Source: CAWUEZ02 sp963921355 (GTDB taxonomy: Bacteria > Pseudomonadota > Alphaproteobacteria > Thalassobaculales > Thalassobaculaceae). Taken from it: 64,000 nt of DNA. Position numbers and translations under genes: made by a program. Below the pieces are notes generated by a model that made no database searches, was not told where the DNA came from, and saw only the letters and a program-made list of their open reading frames with translations. The DNA is taken from NCBI GenBank assembly GCA_963921355.3, contig OZ001190.1:124001-188000 (forward strand), written 5' to 3'. Below, piece by piece: positions 16,586 to 25,406 of the stretch (its first letter is position 1; each line of letters starts with the position of its first letter).

Positions 16586-19383
16586 CCGGACCCGCGAGTC
16601 GGCGCCGAACCGGTCCAGAATCTCAAGCGTGTGCCGTTGTCGACGACGATGATCTCGAAATCGGGATAAGTAGTCCGGTTGAGAACGCTGCCAATCGACC
16701 GTTCGAGATGGTCGCCGCCATCTCGGGTCGGAATAATAATCGTCACCCGAGGCGGTTCTGGCGGCAAGTGGTAGCGGAGCCTCACGCAGTCACCTCGGAC
16801 GCCCGGTTCGACCGTGCAGGTGTCACCGTATCGATCGCGCACCAACGCTTCACGCGCCGATGACGCACGCAATGCTGGTCCGTCCGGGCGACGCGACGAC
16901 GTCAAGACGAAGGGTACATGCTCAAATCCCTTGTGAGACCCGGTCCGCTCCAGCATGAGCGGCAGAGCGAAGACCGGGTCCTCCGCCCCATCACCGGAGA
17001 ACGGGCCCGCAGCCTGTAGAGCCTCGCGCCGCACCAGGACAAGCCCCCCCAGGCGATCCCGCTCCAGATGTTCATCTGGGTCCCAGTTCGAACCCTTGAA
17101 CCACGGGCTGCAGCGGTTGCCGTCCGCATCAAGTCGATCCTCGTCTCCGTAGATAAGGTCTGAAGAGGGTTGAACCACAGCCTCGGCGACGAGCCGCGCC
17201 AGGGACTGAGACGTCAGCGCGTAGTCCGATCGATGGAACGCAAGATACGTGGCTTTGCTCGCCGCGATCGTCCTGTTCAGAACGGTTGCTGCCCCGGCGG
17301 ACCCGACATCCACGGCGATCTCACGATCAGCGCGGATCGCCTGGATCTCCGTTGTGATTGCGACGCCGCCACGCTGATGGAGTGGATTGCTCGCATCCTC
17401 AAGGCGCACGAGATCGACGCTCGGAACCCCGCCGAGATCCCGGAAAAACCGCTTGATGTCGTCGACATCGATGGAACGGGCTTCATAGTGCGCGATCCAC
17501 TGCGCGTACCCGGCAAAAAAAGGTCTGTCGTCGTCCCTAGCCTGCTGGCGTTCGTAGCGAGCGCGCCAACCGTCAAGAACCGCCTCGACGGGCTCAGCGA
17601 CAAGTGACAGGGCATCCTGTTGCCGCTCGGACGTCAGCAGGACGTGCGCCAGCGCCGCCTGCGATTGCTCGGCCTCGTCCTGAACCCGACAGAGCCGGTC
17701 GGTGAGTTGTCGAATGACGGGCGCCGCGCCGTCCAGATGATCCTGGATCACCCGGCGTGTCCGGCTCACCGCTGCGCGTGGGCCCCGGGAGTCGTCATCC
17801 ACCATGCGAAGCAGATCCCGATAGAGACGCATGGCGAGGTCGACGGCCTTGCCGGAGACGACATCTTCGGTGGTGACCCGATGGTGCATGAGCTCCGGGC
17901 GGACGGAGCCGCCTCCCGAATCCCAATCGCCTTCAAGGAAGCCCAAAATCCGAGACCGAGTGCTCGACGGGTCGTCGATCAACATGTCGAAGTCGATGAT
18001 CAGTCGGTCAATCGCGCGCGTCGCGGCGTCCGCCTCGATCATATGGAGCATCCACAACCAGAGACCGGCATCGCGCTCGATGCTGTCGCGCGCCTCCAGT
18101 GAGGCGGCCACCGACAACGGATTGCGGAGCACCATGAGCACGCGAGGGTCTCGGCCGAAGGCTCGGCGCAGAATGGGCACCCAAATCCCGGCAAGAAGCG
18201 ACATGCGGGGATCTTTGACGGCAAAGAGATCACTGCCCCCCCGCTCATCGAGCAATGCGTCGACCGCCTCCTCGGCCATTTCCTCGATCTCGGGCTCCTC
18301 CAACCAGTCTTCGGGCAGAGGCCTGATGTCCAGCCAGTCGCGCCTGAGGGCGGTCAGCATGCGGTGACTGAGGGCAACGAGTTTCTCGTTCTCCCAGTAC
18401 CCGTCCGGATTGTCCTTGGATGACGGCATGAGGGCGCTGCCAAAGCCCCATCCCGACTCCGCCAGCACACCGGCCGTCGCCGACGTGCCGCCCCTATGCA
18501 TGCCGAGGACCGCAACGGCGGGCGATTGGGCGACCGGTTGCTCCTGTCCGAAGAGACCCTCGCCCGCGGGCGGAACGGCTGGCTGATATCCGAAGAAGTC
18601 GAGGCCCCGTTGCCCTTCGGCTTCCAGAATACCGAGGCGGGAGCTGGAGAGGTCTCGCCACCGCCCGACGGACGCTGGCGGTTGGACCCGGCTGGCCGCC
18701 GTCGCTAGGACTGCCGGGTCAATGGAATCGCCACCATGGGCGAGGAAACCGGCGACCTGGTCGACAATCTGTTCCGGGTGTGCGCAGAGATCTTCGAACC
18801 GGACTTCGCAATAGTCCGTCCCGAGCGCATAGCGCGCCCACGTTGCCGCTTCCACATTGAGGACCGACCACAGTCGGATCGCCGCCCGTTCCCGATCGTC
18901 GCGCAGCGGCGCCCGAAACAGACTGGTGAAGTGCCGGTTGACCTGATTCCGGTTGGTCGAGAGCGCCATGTCTCGTCCATCGCGCACCAGATGAATCACA
19001 CGCAGGCCGGGGAACAGTGGGGCGATTACGGGCAGCAGAAAGATGTGGCGGGGATTCTTGAAACCCAATGACATCAGCGGATCCGGCAAGGCGCGCAGAT
19101 GCTTGGCCGCAGCACGCAGCATCGCGGCCCGAAACGGCTTCTTAACCGGCGCGGGAACGTTTCGAGCCGAGTACCGAGCGGCCTGGGTGTGACTCAAGAC
19201 TGGATTGACGAACCGGTCGAGAACCGGCCCGAACGACATAGCGTCGCCGGCATGGTTCTGATCCACGCCCATGTAGAAGCCGAAGCTCTCCAGGATACGG
19301 ACCAGAACCCGAGTCCCGGACCCGCCCGTCGCGACCACCACCACAGGCGGGCGCAGCCGCTCCGCACGTGAGTCGTCAAGCAA
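16582..19383 (-). CDS. Tandem sulfotransferase domains with N-terminal GT2 region; upstream part of a frameshifted giant gene
   Basis: A 933-residue frame. Residues ~12-260 are a sulfotransferase domain: PAPS 5'-loop ATGGSGTRVLVRILE and 3'-loop VIHLVRDGRDMALS. Residues ~288-520 are a second one: LGMHRGGTSATAGVL and VLMVLRNPLSVAASL. A helical linker follows, then a degenerate first GT2 module (LIYGDEDRLDADGNRCSPWFK, ~743-763) and the beginning of a complete GT2 domain (VTIIIPTRDGGDHL, ~878; EIIVVDNG, ~911). The frame is lost right after VVDNG, where the conserved domain continues in another frame at 16585. The gene starts 38 bp after an RTX gene on the same strand. It probably sulfates and glycosylates a surface polymer. 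Confidence 0.78.
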   Translation of the reverse strand: MLDDSRAERLRPPVVVVATGGSGTRVLVRILESFGFYMGVDQNHAGDAMSFGPVLDRFVNPVLSHTQAARYSARNVPAPVKKPFRAAMLRAAAKHLRALPDPLMSLGFKNPRHIFLLPVIAPLFPGLRVIHLVRDGRDMALSTNRNQVNRHFTSLFRAPLRDDRERAAIRLWSVLNVEAATWARYALGTDYCEVRFEDLCAHPEQIVDQVAGFLAHGGDSIDPAVLATAASRVQPPASVGRWRDLSSSRLGILEAEGQRGLDFFGYQPAVPPAGEGLFGQEQPVAQSPAVAVLGMHRGGTSATAGVLAESGWGFGSALMPSSKDNPDGYWENEKLVALSHRMLTALRRDWLDIRPLPEDWLEEPEIEEMAEEAVDALLDERGGSDLFAVKDPRMSLLAGIWVPILRRAFGRDPRVLMVLRNPLSVAASLEARDSIERDAGLWLWMLHMIEADAATRAIDRLIIDFDMLIDDPSSTRSRILGFLEGDWDSGGGSVRPELMHHRVTTEDVVSGKAVDLAMRLYRDLLRMVDDDSRGPRAAVSRTRRVIQDHLDGAAPVIRQLTDRLCRVQDEAEQSQAALAHVLLTSERQQDALSLVAEPVEAVLDGWRARYERQQARDDDRPFFAGYAQWIAHYEARSIDVDDIKRFFRDLGGVPSVDLVRLEDASNPLHQRGGVAITTEIQAIRADREIAVDVGSAGAATVLNRTIAASKATYLAFHRSDYALTSQSLARLVAEAVVQPSSDLIYGDEDRLDADGNRCSPWFKGSNWDPDEHLERDRLGGLVLVRREALQAAGPFSGDGAEDPVFALPLMLERTGSHKGFEHVPFVLTSSRRPDGPALRASSAREALVRDRYGDTCTVEPGVRGDCVRLRYHLPPEPPRVTIIIPTRDGGDHLERSIGSVLNRTTYPDFEIIVVDNGTRLRFWTGSAPTRGSG
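16633..16635 (-). other. Frameshift site splitting the sulfotransferase/glycosyltransferase gene
   Basis: Upstream of this point the GT2 domain reads EIIVVDNG; the expected continuation, TLEILDRFGADSRVRVIRYD, is read in another frame. One additional base in the GG at 16634-16635 restores the whole domain. Total length 5,111 + 1 is divisible by three, consistent with a single missing base. Confidence 0.8.
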
Positions 19384-19421
19384 GGGATATGGCCTTGTCC
19401 GGAAATCTCAAAAAGCGTTGA

Positions 19422-20087
19422 TCAGAATACGTTGAAATCACTTGTCGAGAGGGAAGCCGTCGAGGTGCCGATGATCGTAATCGTGTGCCCATTCCCCAGG
19501 TCGACGACGGCCGACCCGTTGCTGTTGTCTGCCGTTCGGGCGAGGACGTCTGCCGCCGAGGCGATGCCAGAACCGTTAACGTTCGACGCTATCGAGATCG
19601 TGTCCTGGCCAGTTGCGAAGTCCTGGATCTGATCGCTGCTGCCGCTTTCGCTGTTGCCGAAGTTGAACACGTCGTTTCCGGCGCCTCCGTTGTAGGTATC
19701 GCTTCCATCGCCACCAACCAGAACGTCGTCGCCAAGGTTTCCGAACAGCTGGTCATTGCCGAGGTTACCGAGCAAGAAGTCGTTGCCCTGGCCGCCGTAG
19801 AGCACGTCGTCCCCCTGGCCACCGAACACGGTATCGTTCCCGATGTTTCCGTATCCGACGTCGTTCAGGAAGTTGCCGTAGACGACATCGTTGCCTTGCC
19901 CGCCATATCCGACATCCTCGCCCTGCCCGCCGAACAGGAAGTCGGAGTGCGCGTTACCGTAAAGGATATCGTTGTCCAGGTTGCCGTAAACTTGGTCGAT
20001 CCCTTCGCCGCCAGCCACGGTGTCCGCGCCTTCTCCACCACGCAGGGTATCTGCCCCGCGACCACCGCCAATGCTGTCGCTGCCCAC
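19422..20087 (-). CDS. RTX (hemolysin-type Ca-binding) protein 1, downstream part of a frameshifted gene
   Basis: This is the C-terminal part of RTX protein 1. It carries about a dozen nonapeptide repeats of the GGxGxDxxx type (GGQGDDVLYGG, GNLGNDQLFGN), which bind Ca2+ in a parallel beta-roll. It ends with a secretion-signal-like region: DTISIASNVNGSGIASAADVL and TASLSTSDFNVF. Such C-termini are exported by type I secretion. The frame joins the upstream part (19865-20485) if one G is added at 20143-20146, giving ~354 residues. Confidence 0.72.
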   Translation of the reverse strand: MGSDSIGGGRGADTLRGGEGADTVAGGEGIDQVYGNLDNDILYGNAHSDFLFGGQGEDVGYGGQGNDVVYGNFLNDVGYGNIGNDTVFGGQGDDVLYGGQGNDFLLGNLGNDQLFGNLGDDVLVGGDGSDTYNGGAGNDVFNFGNSESGSSDQIQDFATGQDTISIASNVNGSGIASAADVLARTADNSNGSAVVDLGNGHTITIIGTSTASLSTSDFNVF

Positions 20088-20485
20088 TCCACCGCCGACG
20101 CCGTCGTTGCCGTCGCCGCCACCAAGCCTGTCGTTGCCAGTGCCCCACCAATGGAATCGCTTCCGACACCGCCTCGCACGGTATCGGCCCCGTCTCCCCC
20201 GAACAGGGTGTCGGCTCCCTCTCCACCGCCGATCGAGTCCCCGCCGACGCGGCCTCCGATGGTGTCATCGCCGGCACCGCCGCCCAGGGTGTCGGCGCCG
20301 TCTCCGCCCGCGATCGCGTCGTCCCCGTCTCCACCGCCGACGATATCATTGCCGTCGGACCCGTTGACCGTATCGTCATCGGCGCCACCGTTGATGGTGG
20401 AGTTCATCGCGATCGTACTCGCATCGACCGAAAAGGCGTTGAAACCCGCATCCGGGGCTGTCCAGGAAAAGAGTACGTCGTTCAT
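19865..20485 (-). CDS. RTX protein 1, upstream part of a frameshifted gene
   Basis: The frame begins with MNDVLFSWTAPDAGFNAFSV, nearly the same as the start of RTX protein 2 (MDDILFSWTAEDSGFHVFSV), then runs into Ca-binding repeats (GGDGDDAIAGGDGADTL). After residue ~115 the repeats stop abruptly and become Ala/Thr/Val-rich nonsense until the stop at 19865, the sign of a frameshift. The repeats continue in the frame ending at 19422. No type I secretion genes are in the window. Confidence 0.7.
   Translation of the reverse strand: MNDVLFSWTAPDAGFNAFSVDASTIAMNSTINGGADDDTVNGSDGNDIVGGGDGDDAIAGGDGADTLGGGAGDDTIGGRVGGDSIGGGEGADTLFGGDGADTVRGGVGSDSIGGALATTGLVAATATTASAVEWAATALAVVAGQIPCVVEKARTPWLAAKGSTKFTATWTTISFTVTRTPTSCSAGRARMSDMAGKATMSSTATS
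20143..20146 (-). other. Frameshift site in RTX protein 1 (GGGG run)
   Basis: The coding strand reads GGTGGGGCACTGG. With five G instead of four it reads GGT GGG GGC ACT GGC AAC GAC, a perfect Ca-binding repeat that continues in the downstream frame. A single missing G in a homopolymer is the simplest explanation. Confidence 0.8.
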
Positions 20486-20721
20486 GCTTGCCGAAATCCT
20501 ATCGCGGAACCGGGGAAGATAGAGATCAGTTCGGAAACAGCTCGCCCCTCCAACTCAGAATATGGACTGAGTCACAACAGGAACTCAACTCCCTTTAAAC
20601 GCGCAAATCTGGAAAGGTTACTACCAGATCGGTGCCCCATCGCCGGGCCCTACGGCCGGACCACCCGCAACCTCGGGGGCACCGGATCTGTCACGATTCC
20701 TGGGGTAGGCGGCGGTGACCG

Positions 20722-21381
20722 CTACAGAATGTCGAAATCACTGGCCGACAGCGAGGCGGTCGATGTGCCGACGAGCGTGATCGTCTGGCCGCCGCCCAGA
20801 TCGATGACGGCGGCACCACTGTCGTTGTCCGCCGTTCGCGCGAGGATGTCCGCGGCGGACGCGATCCCGGACCCGTTGATGTTGGCCAGAATCGCGACCG
20901 TATCCTCGCCGGATGCGAAATCCTCAATCACCTCGGCAGCACCCGCCTCACCGGTGGTGAACTGGAACACGTCGCTTCCGGCCCCGCCCGTGTAGGTGTC
21001 ATTGCCGCTGCCGCCATCCAGAACATCGTCTCCGCGATTGCCAAACAGCTGATCATCACCGTTGTTGCCGCGGACCACGTCGTTGCCCTGGCCGCCGTAC
21101 AGGGAATCCGCGTCGGTGTTGCCGTAGAGGATGTCGTCGCCGACGTTCCCGTAGACCTGGTCGTTGCCCGCACCGCCGAACAGGGTATCGGTCCCGCCGC
21201 CTCCCGCGATCGAGTCGTCGCCTCCGCCACCACTGACGCTGTCGTTGCCGTCCGAGCCGGCAACCGTATCGTCTCCCTCCCCCCCGCCGATGATCGCGGT
21301 CGGGTTGATCTGGCCCGCTACAACGGAGAACACGTGAAAACCGGAGTCCTCAGCCGTCCAGGAAAAGAGAATGTCGTCCAT
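20722..21381 (-). CDS. RTX (hemolysin-type Ca-binding) protein 2
   Basis: An intact 219-residue secreted-type protein. After the N-terminal MDDILFSWTAEDSGFHVFSV come about nine GGxGxD-type repeats (GGAGNDQVYGN, GGSGNDTYTGG) and a C-terminal region, EDTVAILANINGSGIASAADIL to TASLSASDFDIL, shared with RTX protein 1. It lacks an N-terminal signal peptide, as expected for type I export. Its short length and absence of an enzymatic or adhesin domain suggest an S-layer-like or matrix role; this is inference. It is the intact paralogue of the frameshifted gene downstream. Confidence 0.85.
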   Translation of the reverse strand: MDDILFSWTAEDSGFHVFSVVAGQINPTAIIGGGEGDDTVAGSDGNDSVSGGGGDDSIAGGGGTDTLFGGAGNDQVYGNVGDDILYGNTDADSLYGGQGNDVVRGNNGDDQLFGNRGDDVLDGGSGNDTYTGGAGSDVFQFTTGEAGAAEVIEDFASGEDTVAILANINGSGIASAADILARTADNDSGAAVIDLGGGQTITLVGTSTASLSASDFDIL

Positions 21382-21587
21382 GCCCGCCGATATCCTCTCA
21401 CGAAATCCGGGAGTAATGACGGTCGGTTCGGAAGGTGTGCGCCACCGAGAGACAGACTATGGACCGAGTCGCCGCGGGAGCTCAATTCCGTTCAGACATG
21501 CAAATCCATAAGAACTGCCGTCAGCCTGCTGCAAGTCGCGTCCGCCAATCCGATGCTGTCGAAATGGTGGCACCGACAGCAGCATCG
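21382..21587 (-). promoter_or_regulatory. Upstream region of RTX protein 2, duplicated before RTX protein 1
   Basis: About 120 bp here match, with substitutions, the region upstream of RTX protein 1 (20486-20610). Shared landmarks are TTCGGAA, TATGGAC(C/T)GAGTC and GA(G/A)CTCAA(T/C)TCC. Conservation of a non-coding leader implies a promoter or 5' UTR function, or a recent duplication. No clear -35/-10 was assigned. Confidence 0.4.
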
Positions 21588-22713
21588 CTAGCCCGCCGCG
21601 TCGCCGTCGCGGGTCATGCCCACCTTGTTGGCGAGCGAGGCCTCCAGGAACGCGTCGATATCGCCATCCAGGATCGCCGACGGATTTCCCGACTCATGGC
21701 CTGAGCGCAGATCCTTGACCATCTGATACGGCTGCAGGACGTAAGACCGGATCTGGTGCCCCCAGCCGATCTCAGACTTCGTCGCTTCGGTGGCGTTGGC
21801 CTCCTCCTCGCGACGCTGCAGCTCGGCTTCGTACAGCCGCGCCCGAAGCATATCCATCGCCGTTGCCCGGTTGCGGTGCTGGGACCGGTCGTTCTGGCAC
21901 TGGACCACGATTCCGGTCGGCATGTGGGTGATGCGCACGGCGGAATCCGTCCGGTTGACGTGCTGCCCGCCGGCTCCCGACGCACGGTAAGTGTCGATCT
22001 TCAGATCCTTGTCCTCGATCACGATGTCGATCGAGTCGTCGATCACCGGGTAGACCCAGGCGCTCGAGAAGCTGGTGTGGCGGCGGGCCTGGCTGTCATA
22101 GGGGGAGATTCGGACGAGCCGATGAACCCCGCTCTCGGTTTTCAGCCAGCCATAGGCATTGTGGCCCGAGACCCTGACGGTGGCCGATTTCAGCCCGGCC
22201 TCTTCGCCGGCGCTTTCCTCCAGCCACTCGACCTTGTAGCCGCGCCGTTCGGCCCACCGCCTGTACATGCGCAGCAGCATTTCCGCCCAGTCCTGGGCCT
22301 CCGTGCCGCCGGCGCCGGCGTGGACCTCGAGATAGCAGTCCAGGCCGTCGGCCTCTCCGGACAGCATGCCCTCGATCTGCATCTTTTCGGCGCGGGCACG
22401 GACGCTGGCAAGTTCAGCCTCGGCTTCGGAGATCGACGCGTCGTCCCCCTCTTCCTCGCCAAGCTCAATCAGCATGACGGAGTCCTCGACCACCTGCTCC
22501 AGCTCTTTGACGTCGGCGATCTGCTTTTCCAGCCGGGTCCGCTCCTGCATCAGCTTCTGGGCGCGTTCCGGATCGTCCCAAAGACTCTGGTCCTGGGTCA
22601 GCGCATCAAGTTCGCTGAGACGGGTGAGGGACGCATCCCAGTCAAAGATGCCTCCTCAGCAGTTCGATCGACTGCTTGATTTCTTCGATGGTCGCAGTGG
22701 TCTCCGCGCGCAT
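21588..22713 (-). CDS. prfB: Peptide chain release factor 2, with programmed +1 frameshift
   Basis: RF2 terminates translation at UGA and UAA. The short first frame starts at ATG 22713 and encodes 23 residues (MRAETTATIEEIKQSIELLR...) ending CTT TGA. Skipping one T gives DWDASLTRLSELDAL and the main frame to 21588. The catalytic GGQ is in ASGAGGQHVNRTDSA, and the stop-codon recognition region and domain 1 are complete. The frameshift is the classical autoregulatory one: when RF2 is scarce the ribosome shifts past its own UGA. The total is ~374 residues, normal for the family. Confidence 0.96.
22642..22656 (-). promoter_or_regulatory. prfB: Programmed +1 frameshift signal of prfB
   Basis: On the coding strand: AGGAGG (22656-22651), CAT, CTT, TGA (22644-22642), then C. 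An internal Shine-Dalgarno sequence three bases before the CTT slippery codon, with a UGA stop followed by C, is the textbook RF2 recoding site. Confidence 0.95.
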
Positions 22714-22772
22714 TGCGCACTCCGCAGAAGGTCTGGGCGATAACGGTTAAGCCGTCAGCCGGCGAGGTCCAG

Positions 22773-25208
22773 TTAATAGAGCCCCGATCCGCTGGTCGCA
22801 ACCGGCGCGGCCGGGGCGGCGGCCGGGGCAGCGCCGACGCGGACCCCACCATCGAGCACGAGGCTCTCGCCGTTCGGCTCGGTTCCCGGTCTGAACGGCT
22901 CGAGGATCGCACCTTTGGTCCCCGGGCTGGTGCGCGCACCGGATTGCGGATCGATCCACACCAGACGGACACCCGGCGGGATGCGGAAATCGGCGGTGGA
23001 CACACCGTCCAGCGCGTCCGCCATGAACAGTTTGAAGATCGGCGCGGCTACGCTGGATCCGGTATCCCGCCGGCCGAGCGTGCGCGGTTTGTCGAATCCG
23101 ACATACACCCCGACCGCCAGATCCGGGGAGAACCCGACAAACCAGGTATCGACGTTGTTGTTGGTGGTTCCGGTCTTGCCACCCAGCGTCTTGCCAAGGG
23201 CGTTGATCCGGCGGCCGGTCCCGCGCTTCACCACGCCTTCCAGCATGGACACCACCTGATAGGCCGAGGCCGGATCGGCAAGCCGTTCTCGTGTGTCGGG
23301 GATTTCGGGGGGTGTGCCGCCGTCCCAGGATGGCGCATTGCAGCCCGGACAGGGCCGCGCGTCATGGCGGTGCACCGTCCGTCCGTGCCGGTCCACAACA
23401 CGGTCGAACAGCGACGGGCTGATCTTCTTGCCGCCGTTGACCAGCATCCCGTAGGCCGTGGTGATGCGTAGAAGAGTCGTTTCGGCGGCCCCCAGCGAGA
23501 ACGAGAGATGGGGTTCCATCGAATCGACCAAATCGAACCGCTTGGCGTACTCGATCACGGTGTCCATTCCGATGGTCTGAGCCAGCCGAACCGTCATCAG
23601 ATTCCGCGACTTCTCAATCCCGACACGCATCGGCGTCGGACCATAGAACTCCTTGGTGTAGTTGGCAGGCTTCCATTTCGGCAGCCCCGGGCCCTGGTCG
23701 ATCACGAACGGCGCGTCGAGCAAACGGGTTGCCGGTGTGTAGCCCGCATCAAGGCCGGCCAGATAGACGAAGGGCTTGAACGCCGACCCCGGTTGCCGGT
23801 GCGCCTGGGTCACACGGTTGAACTCGCTCATGGCGACGTCATAGCCGCCTGCCATTGCGAGCACGCGGCCGGTATGGGGATCGAGCGCCACAAGCGCCCC
23901 GCCGACATCCGGGATCTGCCGCAGCGCGACCGTTGACTGGGTGTAGGCCTGACCGTCCGCATCGGCGGTGACGCGCTCCACCGGGACGACATCGCCGACG
24001 GACAAAACCTCACCCACGGTCTTCGGAACCGCGCCAAAGCGCTGGTCCTCGAGCCAGGGCCGCGCCCATTTCATCTCTTCGTATGGCAGGATCGCGAATG
24101 TGCCGTCGGCGTAGCCGATGGTCGCCGACTGACCCTCCACCTTGACCACCAGTCCGAGGCGCCAGTCACCGAGGCCTGCCGGCGGCTCGACCGCCGCCAG
24201 CGCGTCGCCCCACCCGGCGACCACCGGAAGGCTTGTGAGCGCACCGCGCCAGCCGTGACGGCGATCGTACTCCTCGAGACCGCGACGCAGCGCCTGCTCG
24301 GCGATCGATTGCAGATGCGGAGCAAGGGTTGTGCGGACCGACAACCCGCCTTCGTACAGACCTTCCTCGCCGTAGCGCTCGATCAGGGCGCGCCGGACCT
24401 CCTCGGCGAAATAGTCGGCCGATGCAACGTCTCCGGACGAGGCCGGCGTGATCGTCAGCACTTCGCCCCGCGCGGCGTCGGCCTCGGCGCGGGTGACGAA
24501 ACCGTTGCTCTCCATCTGCCCGATCACCCAGTTGCGGCGGGCGACCGCGGCCTTGCGCTTGCGATGGGGGTGGTAGTTGTTCGGTGCCTTGGGAAGAGCA
24601 GCCAGATAGGCCGCCTCCCCGATCGTCAGGTCCGCCAACGGCTTGTTGAAATAGTTGAGTGCCGCCGCTGCCACGCCATAGGAGCGGAGGCCCAGATAAA
24701 TCTCGTTCAGATAAAGCTCAAGGATGCGGTCTTTGGAGAGGGCGCGCTCGATCCGGAAGGCCAGGATGGCTTCCTTGGCTTTGCGGTCGATCGACACCTC
24801 GTTGGTCAGCAGGAAGTTCTTGGCGACCTGTTGGGTGATCGTTGAAGCACCGACCGGCCGCCGACCGGTGCCGTAATTGCGGACATTGATCACCGCCGCG
24901 GCGGCCAGACTGGCGAAGTCGACACCGGGGTGCTGATAGAAGTTCTTGTCCTCGGCTGCCAGGAACGCCTTGATCACCCACTTGGGTATCGCCTCGATCG
25001 ACACGAAGACACGCTTGTTGCGCGCGTATTCCGCCAACAGGCGACCGTCGCCCGCATGAACCCGGGTCACCACCGGCGGCTCGTAGTCGGCCAGGAACTT
25101 GTAGTCCGGGAGCCCACGGCCGAAGTGGTAGAATCCGTAGAGGACCGCGCCGGCGCCCCCGATCGCGAGGATCAGCACGACGGCGAACAGTCCAAGCAGC
25201 CATCGCAT
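22773..25208 (-). CDS. mrcA: Penicillin-binding protein 1A (bifunctional transglycosylase/transpeptidase)
   Basis: An 811-residue class A PBP that polymerises and cross-links peptidoglycan in the periplasm. It has an N-terminal membrane anchor (residues ~3-28) and a GT51 domain with EDKNFYQHPGVD and STITQQVAKNFLL. An OB-like insertion is followed by a transpeptidase domain with SxxK in RQPGSAFKPF, SRN in EKSRNLMTV, and KTG in LGGKTGTTNNN. The ATG at 25208 is used rather than a TTG two codons upstream; AGAGGAACG lies before it. A Pro/Ala-rich tail ends the protein. It is divergent from the PhyH gene. Confidence 0.95.
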   Translation of the reverse strand: MRWLLGLFAVVLILAIGGAGAVLYGFYHFGRGLPDYKFLADYEPPVVTRVHAGDGRLLAEYARNKRVFVSIEAIPKWVIKAFLAAEDKNFYQHPGVDFASLAAAAVINVRNYGTGRRPVGASTITQQVAKNFLLTNEVSIDRKAKEAILAFRIERALSKDRILELYLNEIYLGLRSYGVAAAALNYFNKPLADLTIGEAAYLAALPKAPNNYHPHRKRKAAVARRNWVIGQMESNGFVTRAEADAARGEVLTITPASSGDVASADYFAEEVRRALIERYGEEGLYEGGLSVRTTLAPHLQSIAEQALRRGLEEYDRRHGWRGALTSLPVVAGWGDALAAVEPPAGLGDWRLGLVVKVEGQSATIGYADGTFAILPYEEMKWARPWLEDQRFGAVPKTVGEVLSVGDVVPVERVTADADGQAYTQSTVALRQIPDVGGALVALDPHTGRVLAMAGGYDVAMSEFNRVTQAHRQPGSAFKPFVYLAGLDAGYTPATRLLDAPFVIDQGPGLPKWKPANYTKEFYGPTPMRVGIEKSRNLMTVRLAQTIGMDTVIEYAKRFDLVDSMEPHLSFSLGAAETTLLRITTAYGMLVNGGKKISPSLFDRVVDRHGRTVHRHDARPCPGCNAPSWDGGTPPEIPDTRERLADPASAYQVVSMLEGVVKRGTGRRINALGKTLGGKTGTTNNNVDTWFVGFSPDLAVGVYVGFDKPRTLGRRDTGSSVAAPIFKLFMADALDGVSTADFRIPPGVRLVWIDPQSGARTSPGTKGAILEPFRPGTEPNGESLVLDGGVRVGAAPAAAPAAPVATSGSGLY

Positions 25209-25406
25209 CGTCAAACGTTCCTCTGACCTGTTCCCACCGCGGTGGCCACGCCTAGACTACCAGACCGAATGGGCGGGCGCATTTCACAGCGCGTGGAATG
25301 TGGCGCGATAATGTGACAAGACTTTGGAGATGGGGTCCGTACCGGGTTTTCCCACCACCCGGACCCAGGTTCAGCCGGCCAACCCGCCGGCCGGAGGTGC
25401 GCGCCC

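Noticed and set aside
19422..21381. Short repeats in the RTX genes as a possible CRISPR array
   Set aside because: They are coding nonapeptide repeats of variable sequence, without constant repeats and unique spacers.
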